Assembly (NCBI RefSeq): GCF_000524195.1
Contig: NW_020170480.1
Coordinates: 21,664-58,040 of the forward strand
Reading direction: 5' to 3'
Source: Echinococcus granulosus
Taxonomy: Eukaryota > Platyhelminthes > Cestoda > Cyclophyllidea > Taeniidae
DNA length: 36,377 nucleotides
In this document: positions 10,589 to 20,416 of the stretch, piece after piece
Layout of the letters: every line of letters begins with the position of its first letter
How positions within the stretch are numbered: position 1 is the first letter of the stretch
Notes under the pieces: generated by a model
Databases searched by the model: none
What the model was told of the DNA's origin: nothing
What the model saw: the letters and a program-made list of their open reading frames with translations, nothing else
Made by a program: the position numbers and the translations under genes

Positions 10589-13500
10589 CTTATAAAATTG
10601 ACTACTTAATCATGCTCAAGTCAAATAAAATAATTTAATGCAAATAATGCTGGCAAATTGATTGTGATTTAGAAGACATAAATTACAAGTGATCAAACCA
10701 TGACTATGCATAAGTAAAAGTACTTATTCCTTAGAAGATACTCGGCGCTGATACAACCACCCATATCAAAGGCCCACATTAAATAAGAATCTTACCGTTG
10801 TATACGAAAGTTGTTGCAGATCCTGCAAGATGGAAACAGGCAAGGCAATTAACTTTGTCAACTGATACTTAAAGTCGTATATTCAATTAAGTTTGCGTAA
10901 ACTTTAAAATATTACATTGACAAACGCAGAGGTTAAACGAATCAGATCACTTTTCAACTACTGTGGAGGTACTGGTCTCAGTGAAATGAACTTGAATAAT
11001 AAAATTGACCAAATTAGCGAACCGATTCATCAACTTACGGCTGCATTCTGCCACTTCCGGTGATATTCCTAAATACAGTAATGCTGTTTAGTGCGCTGCA
11101 ATGCATCATTGTTTCTAACAATTGCTTGTGTATTTACGCACAGCCATACAATCTGTAGACTCATGCTTTTCACAACAAAGTGAATTAAATTGAGATATTT
11201 GGCCGAAACAATTGGATCATTTCAAAAGACCATTCTGTCTTACGCACCACTTTGCGTATAGTCGATAGATACAACCACCCCCGAATTTTTGCCAGCAAAT
11301 GCGAATCTGTCATGGGATACGTTGGTTTTCCTTTGAAAAATTCCACGGAATACCCGCAAATCAGCCTTTTCGTCTTTTACCAAGTCGACTAAAATAGATG
11401 TACAGTGGTCATTTAGTAAGGGGAAGGTATCATGCATCAACAGAGTCTAGACTGATAAAGGGAGCAATTCGAATTGTCTTCCAGTATTACCATGTTTCGT
11501 GGCAGTGAAGACTAAAACTGGTAGTGCATACTGAAGTAGTTTTGAAGCAAGAACGCATTTTGATCAGCTGGATGGTTTTTAAACAAAGCATGCAATGTAC
11601 AGCTCTTTTTTACATTTTAATGGATATTTAACTCACCACAAAAACTGTCATTTTTGACAGTAAGCTTGATTCCCAACCAAGTACAGTATATTTCTCCATT
11701 GATACCAAATTTGACCTATTTCAAAATAAATGAAACAACGCAAATCAGTATCACTACATGTCCTTTACTTTGTGTTAGGGTGAGGCGTACGCCTTTGAAA
11801 AATATTGCAAGAGGTGTTGAATCAGATGCAGCTAAGAGATGACGGGTTCAGTTACCATGTAGATCGCCAGGCTTAATTAGAAAATAACCTAGGCTTACTT
11901 CTGACATACTGTTTGCTCCCCAAACGGCAAAATCAACTTTGAAAGTCTCCGAGTCTTGGACAAATCGTGAGAGAGGAAACGATGTCTTCAAATCAACTTC
12001 ATCTGTCAGGCATAACAGCAAGGCAAATGAATAAATGTTTATCTCTTACGTAAGTAACTACCACAGAGCATTGATAATTAGTCGGGAGCATAATGGAAGG
12101 ATCTTGAGGAATTGTCGTTGAACTTGCAAATAAATGAACCACTGAGTAAGCAAGGCATTCCTTGTTAAAGTGAAACTCTAGAAACATTGTTTACTAAGGC
12201 TTCGAAATTTCAAATAAATCCAACTCATGCTAATGTATAATTGTTGCTCTGCATCCTATTTACATTTATTCGTTACCTTCCTTCTCCAATATTTGAAGTA
12301 GATGATACGGTATGACAGGAAAAAGTACCTGGCTCAGGTGGAGGGAATTTGCATCCCGGCAGAAAGAATGTTGTTGAAGTGATGACTGAAAGGTTGTTAA
12401 CCTTTAATATTATCAAACTCCCCTGCTTGGTCACGTCTTTCACTGTGATGGCAGCATTACCTAAGGCAGAGAAATCCCGCATTAATTTCATGGAACCTCT
12501 TCACGGCGGCTTCTTCTAGAACTTATTAAAGGACGCCCCAATTAATACATTAGCCTAGCATGGTAATATTTAAATTTAGTCAATTTCTCTGAAGTAGACT
12601 TCTTAAACACATAACACTTTGTGAATAAAGTGAAAAAATTTCAATTAGGTGTATCAGGCCTCTTCACACCAACCCTATGCCGGAGTTGGGAAAAGCCGAA
12701 TCTGAATCGACAACTAGGTATTCTGCATTTTTGATATTAAACACTGACTTTTGTGGCCAGAAATACTGGTTTAATGGCAAATCCTTGGGGAAATCATGTA
12801 TCGTTATGCATGCAGATTACGACAAACTAACACACCTTCACTCTTCTTGCAAGGACTGCCCCAAAACTGAGTTCCGTTGAGGATGCATGTGTCATTAACA
12901 ATTAATAATTCGAGATCGGCATTGACAAGAACCCTCTAAAAGAAAGGTTGTAGAAGTAAACTGTCTTTTATAATCACCAATATGCAGATGAGTCTGGTAA
13001 AAAAATGGTGTTTTTTTTTCCTTTAATATAAATTGCTTGATATTCTCTATCATGTAGAAGCTAATAAAAGATTACACATTTCAAAGATATAATGTACAAT
13101 CAGTGTATGCTCATTCTACCACATTAGTAAACTCACAAATTTGCCCTCAATTTCATAATTCATAGTGTCTGACGGCCCCGACGCCTTTCCAACGATGCGT
13201 GACCCCCACAAAGTTGGAGTGTTTGCACCTTTCAAATATGAGATTCAGTTTTATCTTATTATGCCGAGAAATTCAGAATTGTGATATTTTAGACCATATT
13301 TTAGCAGGACTTTTATGTTAAATTTTAGGGCTATTCCCTTCCAATTATGGTGGCAGTGGGTTCTTAAAATTAGTTTAATAAATGCTGTTTCAGGTGCACC
13401 ATTTCGCCGAAATTCCAAGTACACTGACGAATGGAACATATGGTTTTATACCAAGGAAAGAAGCGTATTTCTTAAGTCCTATTTATCACATGCGTCTAGT

Positions 13501-13606
13501 TATAGCATTAAGCGACATTCGAGAAAGTGGGCAAGTGAAGTTGTAGAAATGAGTACGTACCTGAGCAGTAGGCAGCAAAGAGGAGAACCACAATCACTCT
13601 CAGCAT
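10569..13606 (-). CDS. Copy C: secreted or surface protein gene with micro-exons
   Basis: Exons on the minus strand are 13606-13561, 12460-12329, 12002-11910, 11388-11248, 11068-11039, 10822-10796 and possibly 10588-10569. All junctions are phase 1 and join without stops. The product starts MLRVIVVLLFAAYCS, a clear signal peptide, followed by about 140 residues of extracellular domain containing one Cys in exon 2 (GCKF) and one in the 30-nt exon (AEC). Hydrophobic strands alternate as in a beta sandwich; ADLRVFRG followed by VVVSIDY recalls the second half of a CUB domain, a weak resemblance. Splice sites of exons 1-6 are good. The last exon is doubtful: where copy B has TTTTAG this copy has ATAAG, and the reading ends ASEARW-stop without a hydrophobic tail. 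The gene may be active with another last exon, or recently disabled. Confidence 0.65.
10796..10822 (-). CDS. Copy C, 27-nt micro-exon
   Basis: Twenty-seven nucleotides between CCATCTTGCAG and GTAAGATTC, reading (R)SATTFVYN. It holds the same place and length as the 27-nt exons of the other copies, with a Thr-containing short peptide. Confidence 0.72.
11039..11068 (-). CDS. Copy C, 30-nt micro-exon (SPEVAEC)
   Basis: Thirty nucleotides between TGTATTTAG and GTAAGTTG, reading (G)ISPEVAECS. It is conserved with the 30-nt exons of copies A and B. The copy C intron to the next exon is only 216 bp; the 33-nt and 15-nt exons of copy B are absent here. Confidence 0.78.
11248..11388 (-). CDS. Copy C exon 4 (DLVKDE...VSIDY exon)
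   Basis: A 141-nt exon between acceptor CTATTTTAG and donor GTGCGTAAG, phase 1 both ends, open throughout. It encodes (I)DLVKDEKADLRVFRGIF, QRKTNVSHDRFAFAGKNSG and VVVSIDYTQS. NVS is a possible N-glycosylation site. Copy B has the same length with about two thirds of residues matching by eye. The pattern ADLRVFRG ... N-G-VVVSIDY resembles the last strands of CUB domains; that fold call is inference. Confidence 0.8.
11910..12002 (-). CDS. Copy C exon 3 (DEVDL exon)
   Basis: A 93-nt exon between acceptor ATGCCTGACAG and donor GTATGT. It encodes (D)EVDLKTSFPLSRFVQDSE, then TFKVDFAVWGAN. A GTAAGC lies 11 nt beyond the chosen donor but would break phase 1 joining to exon 4. Homologous 93-nt blocks are at 390 (+), 23556 (-) and 30627 (+). 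Confidence 0.8.
12329..12460 (-). CDS. Copy C exon 2
   Basis: A 132-nt exon between acceptor TCTGCCTTAG and donor GTACTTTT, phase 1 at both ends. It encodes (G)NAAITVKDVTKQGSLIILK, then VNNLSVITSTTFFLPGCKF and PPPEP. Copy D has a block of exactly 132 nt at 30242-30373 with NITLEKVKVQ and PFCKFSTP at matching places, and copy E has a diverged version (KITM, FLLVIKF). Confidence 0.75.
13561..13606 (-). CDS. Copy C exon 1, signal peptide
   Basis: Forty-six nucleotides from ATG to a strong GTACGT donor, ending in phase 1. It encodes MLRVIVVLLFAAYCS: one basic residue, a ten-residue hydrophobic core and small residues near the end, a textbook secretion signal. The start sits in a favourable context (CCTAAAATG, A at -3), and a TATA box lies about 40 bp upstream. 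The intron after it is 1.1 kb. Confidence 0.75.
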
Positions 13607-13642
13607 TTTAGGAGCTCATAATCGGTAAAGTAGTTTGTGTAC

Positions 13643-13649
13643 ATTTATA
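13643..13649 (-). promoter_or_regulatory. TATA box of copy C
   Basis: TATAAAT on the minus strand, about 37 bp upstream of the copy C start codon. Initiation some 30 bp downstream would leave a very short 5' leader. Confidence 0.5.
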
Positions 13650-13669
13650 TGAGCCTCAATTATATTTCA

Positions 13670-16600
13670 GAGCATTGATTGGTTGCCAAGATGAAAGTAC
13701 TTTCAAAATGGAGAGTAGGAGGGCGTACAGTATCAACGTAATACTTGATGTTTGCGTCATAGTTGCGTGGGTTTCAGTTGCTCAGAAACGGAAAGATTTT
13801 GTACAAGCCAACCATACGCAGGGGGACACATTTCATGGAAGCGTGTCTCAATCGCCTCGAGATTATGAGCTAGACGGGAAGTTCTTCTTTATGGTGACAC
13901 ACTAGAATTTTGTCATGTAACACTCCCTCTTAGCAAAAAATGGCTTTCAGTAAGTGCTTAAGCGACTGATTTACCTTCAGGAATTTGCACAATAGACAGT
14001 CGTGTACATAAATATTCAATTTAAAAGTCTGATGATTGAATTAGTTCCATAGGTTACTTTGATAATTCATTTAAGCTGCGTGTAGGCAGATCTCTCGACC
14101 TTGGGGACTGTGAAGGAGTCATTGACCCTTGATGAGATCATGAGTTTTGTTTTACCAACAAAATATTACCACACTATGTAAAAGTTCTATTTGAAAGTTT
14201 TCTCTAATGTTTTAGCCCAGAGTCAATTGTAAAACTTAAGTCCCATTGCAACTTGACGCTCCACAACATTATGTCAGTCGTGGAAACACACTAGCAGACA
14301 TATTAGTGACCTGGTAGCAAGCTACAATAAATTATAGCGAAGGAAAATTCTTCCATCAAAATTTGCTGGAAATCAACAGTGTCAAAGCGCAATATTCCGT
14401 TGACTTGTCACTTGGGATGAATTTAGAGGTGGAGGTTTGTGTTCAACAGGCTGAAATGGCAAAATCTGTAAAAGCATAGGGAAGTGAAGAACATATAAAG
14501 AGTATTTTTTAGTCAAACGATATCTTATTTAAGTGTTCGGCGGTTGTTAGATGCAACTTGTGGAAAGTAAGCTATTTCTCTGAGTGCAGTCCTCTTCATC
14601 ACTCTCTTCTTTCGAAGACTTGTTAGCTGTGTGTTAGTAGGGAGGTATTAGTAGCTACGTGGTCTACCGTCATAAAATTGTGACCAATTTTTCTGACAGC
14701 AAGTGATGGGTGAGTAGTAGATGCTGAAAACTTTTGGCATCGATGTTGACGCCTGTAACGCGTATCCTTCAACCATTTTACAACAAAAATTACCTCAGTT
14801 CAAGCAACTTTAATGCATTTTGATTTCATTTTCTGAATACTTGCTAAGTCCAAACATTGCTCCATTTTTAGAACTACTTGCATGAAATAAACTAATGAAG
14901 TGTTTTCTTTCGCATAATTTACTACATATCCCATGTTGTAACTATTTCTCTTGAATGAGGAACTACGATAATCAATGAAAACGAATTTAATGCGACACGG
15001 AAATAACATTTAAATGGTAAAATTTTGTGCAGATGTTATAATTAGAAGGCAGCGTGACTTTATAAATTATAAAATTGGGTAACGATACTGCGACTGTTGC
15101 GCCTGATAAGTAGAAATTCCTCTCTGCTAGATGACCTGGTCATATTTCATAAAGGTTGAGCAAACAGCCACCAATACTTCGACAGTAAATTTTTTTGGAA
15201 ATTAAGTGCCACAAAGGGTTGCTGTTAGCTGGTTTGCTCCCATTAGATTTGTATAATATCTCATAAGTTTATGTGCAGTGTAGAAAAAAGTACAATGAAA
15301 TAAAATATTGCCAATTAACATCCACTCGTACCACATGACTCTGCAATTCAACCGGCAGACGTGTTCACGTGTGGGTTCTCATACGCGGATGCTGAATTAC
15401 TGTGGTGCTAGTGATGTCGTTATTCAGACGACGCTTACCTAACGTTTAATTTCTTCATTATAATGCTCTACGCACACACAACCAAACGACATTTTACACA
15501 ACGAACACTAAAATGCCGATAACAGTAGATAACGAAATAAGAGCCAAATTCATGGAACCGAACGCAACCATTAACTTGTTTCCTAGCAAATGGTGCAGCT
15601 AATTTCCAATTTTTTAACCCACTTTATCATGCAAGAATTGTATTTAGGACAATTATAAGATACCAGTGACGCCGTGAGACATTGGAAGCAAGTGTATTTT
15701 TGGCTGTTGTATAATTTTAGAGGTCTCGAGGCCATCAAAATCATTTATCGTGTACAATGGCTTCATTCGATTGTGGTGAAGCTTGTAGGCCTCTAACAAG
15801 TGGGCAAATTAATTACCAACTGTTGCAAATTTCATGCATTAAAGAATAACTCGAGCTGATGGGTTAGACGTTGTTTCTTTTGATTACGGGTGAACGGCCT
15901 TAGTGTCACCTCATATGTGTCAGTTTCATTATTGTTTCCGTTATTTTAAATGTCTTTTAATCCATTCTGTCAAAATTAACTCAAATCATGGTCACTCAAA
16001 TTTAGGGTTGTCAGGCCTGAGAACAAAGTGCCACTCGCATTCAGACAGGTTGCCTTCACAACGTTCGCGCAGTTTCGTTAAGACACATCAGAGCGTTAAG
16101 CATTCATCGCTGATCACTTGCATTTGATAGCTATTGCTCCTCAATGAAGGTAAGCTAACTCGGAAGTCCGTAGTTCATATGCAGAAGCACGTCAGAGTCG
16201 TAAATTTTACGAGAGTTTGCACAGAGACCACTAGCTTGAAACTGCGTACCAGATGAGCATTTCCCACCTCACTTAATTGTATGTAACATTAAAGCCAATA
16301 AAAGCAGCTTTAACTGCAATCATTCATTATAATAAATCATCCTGTTGGGTTGGTATAAATTCTAAGCACCTGAATTGAACATATATTTCTCAGCCTTTAC
16401 ATAATTAGCGTGGAATACCTGGAGTTGTAGTAAGTAGCATATTCCAACATTGTTGCAATCACTGGTTTGTGGATCATATCGTTCAGTAATGCGGATCAGT
16501 CGATTATTTTCAGGCAATCTTCTCAATGGTGTATGCCTATCTTGCTCCATATGACAGTGAAGGGATTTTGGAAGGTCAAAAAAATTTCATTAAATTCATT

Positions 16601-18270
16601 GACATCACTCGCAAAAGACGTCAAGCACGTGGGTGCGTGCGAAGGTTGTGCATCATGCGGCGAGGCATGCGATGGGGCACTTAACCTCCACTGACGCTGG
16701 CATGTCGTCACGGCAGTTCCATACAAGTGATGATTAGTGCCTCTCAAGGTCTCGCCCATTTAGTCTCAGTGATTTAATCAGAGCTAAGCATATGTACATC
16801 CCCTGAAGTAAATTACTTTGGAAAACGAGGCGCAGGTTTCAGAATTCACTGAGCAGATAAATCTAAATTCAAGTGCACCTCCATTTACTTATGTGAAAAT
16901 CTACGAGTTACTATCGTAATAGCATTAATATCTGAGGCACTTAAGTAAGTTGCTTAATCTGATTTTTGGGATGGATTCTGCCGTTGCTTTTAAATCAGCA
17001 AATTTGGTAGAAGGAATATAAATGGCATTTGATGCTCTCCATCGCCCAGTACATACTTCTCCCTAGCGTATTACCAAAAGCGACATAAGGACACCTAGAA
17101 TATTTTCTAAGAAGCTGAAATCACCGAAATGGAAGAAGCAATTTCGCAAACAAATCCTCGCAATTAGAGCTTGGGAAAGCGTCTGTCAAAATATGCTCAT
17201 GATAAAAAGTATGTTTTAGTGGATGGAATGATGGTAACTTGAATTAAATTACCAGAAGTAAATTGCTTGTGGCCTATTCAAGATTAAAGATATGAATATA
17301 TCTTTGGGAATATAAAAATGTGCCTTGATAGTGTAAGCAAGAATCGCACCTTCGAATGCGAAAATAGGCAGAGTAGTTAACATAGTCAACTGACCCTACT
17401 GTGAATAGACCATCGTGATATAGTTGATTAAATCCAGTCAGGTTATCACTAGCATGATGGAAATCTGTTCAACTTCTGATACAACACATTAAAGCAACCA
17501 CATCGATTTTCTAAAAGAGGAATATCGAATCAAGTTTTTTTAAACCCCTATGGATTATGATGATATGAACAGTACACTTAATGAGTTAAATCACTCCTCA
17601 TTAAGCTTTCCTCACTAATCAACAGTGCCTTTGTAAATTACACCCTCTAAGAATGTTACTTGGAATTCAACTATAGGTGGACGACGCTAGTGCAACGGAC
17701 AGAGGTGGAAAAATAGATGAAATACAGAATAGCAAAGGGTATATAAAAGGTTTTTCTTGGTCCAACAGCATCCCAATTTGATGTTCATGATTCATGTAAA
17801 ATGAGAAGCAGGTCATTTTGAGCGATGTCAAGGATTTATCACAGAATTTAAAATGAATTACACACATCACACAGTTGTGTATATTCACCAAGTTGAAAGA
17901 GTTTCCATATTTGTATTTATCAGGTAGGAATTAACCAGTGGAGTGGTTACACTCACATGATCTACCACATGATCCATTAATATATTCGCATTACATTTAC
18001 TGTGAGAAATGCTACTACTACATATTTGGTGCTCTCTTCAATGTAGTCATGAGTGAATTACAATGGAATTGAAGTGTCTGAACTGGACAGAGTTGTGATT
18101 TTAAACATGAGGTAGTAAATTATTCTAAGGATCTAAGGGAAAATCATCTAGCAACGGTGACAGTAAGTGACATGTTAAGCATTTTCCACCATACTATATG
18201 GACGCAATTGTTCCGTAGTTTGAATATATGCATATTCCATTGTCCTGAATTACTCGCCTACCAGGGTTAA
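13670..18270. other. No gene recognised
   Basis: Spacer between copies C and B. Short random-looking frames only. At 16610-16720 there is a locally GC- and CpG-richer patch with a short Cys-rich plus-strand frame (GACEGCASCGEACDG, ending 16694), without splice or promoter context. No family exon was found in this stretch. Confidence 0.45.
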
Positions 18271-18272
18271 CA

Positions 18273-18290
18273 ATCTCACTCGAGTGAGAT
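18273..18290. repeat. Perfect 18-bp palindrome
   Basis: ATCTCACTCGAGTGAGAT is a perfect inverted repeat with no spacer. It is isolated in AT-rich DNA and could be a dimeric transcription-factor site or chance. Confidence 0.6.
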
Positions 18291-19146
18291 ATACATTTCT
18301 AATTGGCACCCGGGACCAAACTACCATTCAACACGCCATATTATATTACTTCTAATTTGCCTGAGCACGAAAATCTCTCTCCCACGACAGAGCGGTGGGT
18401 CTAACCACCTAGATTTTTGAAGTAAGTCTGAAAAGAGATTAGACACATCCCTAATTTGGCTTTCCTCTTTGTCAAGTGAGGAAGGCTTATTTGCCAGATT
18501 AAGTTAAGTTGTGGCATCTTACATCGCCAATGAAGAGCGAGGATTAGAGAGCACAAACTGGGTCTTGTTCTTGAATGTTCCAGAAAGGAAATTCGTAAGA
18601 TATGCAAGAAATGCAGCAGAAAAGAAGCTATTTCTCCATCTGCAACCCTCATCGGCACTTAATTCCCTCGAAGACTTTTGATGCACTTGAGGACTCCACA
18701 TTCAGCTGTCCATTTGTGCCACCGCATGATGCGCTTGAACGTAGGTTCAGACGTCAAATTAAATGCAGGTTTAACTTACCGCGGCACTGTGTATGAAATT
18801 TTCGTTTGACTATATGACATACTTTATTTGCTCCTTCTCCCTTCTCTACCTCATTGAATTATCCCAAATCCTACCGCTAGTTTTGTCCCATGTCACCACT
18901 ACAGAACTGTTTACCAGGGCATTGTTGCATAGAAATGGCATTTTAGTAAAAGAGATTTTTCCTTTCTTGCATTTACTGCGGTTTATTGTTAACGAAATGC
19001 TACACCTCCCGAAATAACCACGACAGTCACAAAAATGAGGGTATCATGGGATTGGTGACAATGGAGCAAATGTTTTAGGATCAGTGACAAATAGATGATT
19101 TCTGTTAAGTATTGTGTAGAATGATTATGCCATAATGATGTTGCAG

Positions 19147-19219
19147 CAAATATGCTTGCCGTCTACCCCAATGCGATCGTGAAACCAGCCGCCGACATGA
19201 AGAGAGATATACAAAGCAG
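19147..19219 (+). CDS. Possible isolated exon of an unknown gene
   Basis: A 73-nt, locally GC-rich stretch between TGATGTTGCAG and a strong CAG/GTAAGTTAG donor. Two frames are open: one reads KYACRLPQCDRETSRRHEER, the other MLAVYPNAIVKPAADMKR. It is not part of the local family, and no partner exons were found on this strand. The acceptor's pyrimidine tract is poor. Support is limited to splice signals and composition. Confidence 0.25.
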
Positions 19220-20006
19220 GTAAGTTAGACTTGTTCATTCATTGCGGGGCACCGAATAAGGGAATTATGAGGATCAACACCAAAATTAGACTAAATCGCT
19301 AAGGCGTCTTACAACTAACTCAAATGTGTAAAATAAGTGTTTCGATGATGAAGAATGCAAGATTTCTTCTGTAAATCGGATATAAGTATCTAAAAAAATG
19401 CGGCTATCAATCCTACTTTATCAGACACTATATTCAGGCATAAAATGGCCATTCTTTTGCTCCGAGTGGTGACAAAATAGGTGTCCTATGCTCCAACGTT
19501 CACATCTACATGTAATCGTATATTTAATTAATTGTCGTGGTGGTGTCTGTTAAAGCGGATTAGGAAAGACCTTCACAATTGGTCATAATCTTCGTAATTC
19601 TCGTGTCTGTAGGTTAGTGCAGCAGGAGTAGTCGCGGAGTTAAACATGCATATATCTGTGTCCGAAAAATTCAAGAGATAAGTCTTCAGCATAAAAATGT
19701 AAGTCGTGCCTCATAACTGACAATATTGAAGTAACGGATACGTGTTACAATGGGCAAGAGAAGTAAGAGAGCATCAGCGTTGCGTAGGCATATTTAAGCA
19801 GCACATAATTCCTTCACATCAGCTAATGAATAATTGCTGAACTTTTTAACACACTAGTCCTGTTACTTTTCCCTTCTTCCTCTGCTTTTATAATTTTAAG
19901 TGAGGTAAACTGGCTCACTTCGACAGGCATTTTGCTCTGTAGCAGCCATAGTGCAATTCGTCCCTTTCTTCCTCCTCCACCTACTTATGTGGACACGCGG
20001 GAGCTG

Positions 20007-20012
20007 TTTATT
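20007..20012 (-). terminator. Possible polyadenylation signal of copy B
   Basis: AATAAA on the minus strand about 370 nt after the copy B stop codon, a plausible 3'-UTR length. The long open frame across this 3' flank (20020-20382) is probably accidental: it is out of frame with the micro-exon chain. Confidence 0.4.
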
Positions 20013-20378
20013 CACAAAATCAGTTGAAAATCAGATTCTTAATATTAGCTTTGTCTTCAATTCTCATTTTGATCCAAAGGAACTTTTGCAGTAGAATAAA
20101 CTTACAAGAAATTATGACTGCGTGGATACTTTTGGCATTATTTGGAACACGTGACATCTGATGCCGTCGCAAACAGGGCCACAGATGACTTGTTATTACG
20201 CACGTGGTATATAACTCGGAAATGAAATCAAATAAGACAGGAATTTGTTTACTAGTTTTGGATTGTACACACTTCGACACATTTAGGAACAAAGAATTTG
20301 CACGTAAGAAGTTGTAGTATGTTTTTTTACATGCAGCCATTGAGCACATTTGACGCACAGTCCCTTGGTTGGCTGCGA

Positions 20379-20416
20379 TCATAAAAGCATTGGCATCACC
20401 ATCAATGCCGCGAGAG
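20379..20416 (-). CDS. Copy B terminal exon, hydrophobic tail
   Basis: After acceptor TTCCCTTTTAG, phase 1 reading gives (A)LAALMVMPMLL and TGA. A Ser/Ala/Gly-containing stalk followed by about eleven hydrophobic residues at the very end fits a short GPI-attachment signal; a tail anchor is the alternative. Another frame through this exon stays open for 130 codons but does not fit the phase. Confidence 0.58.

Noticed and set aside
14940..15000. Possible exon 4 remnant (FVFIDYRSS on the minus strand)
   Set aside because: Only the IDY triplet matches; the rest does not align and no splice sites are present.
20020..20382. 120-codon minus-strand open frame
   Set aside because: It begins inside the terminal exon of copy B in a frame that does not fit the phase-1 chain, and then covers the 3' flank up to the AATAAA. 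This length is close to what chance gives in the window.
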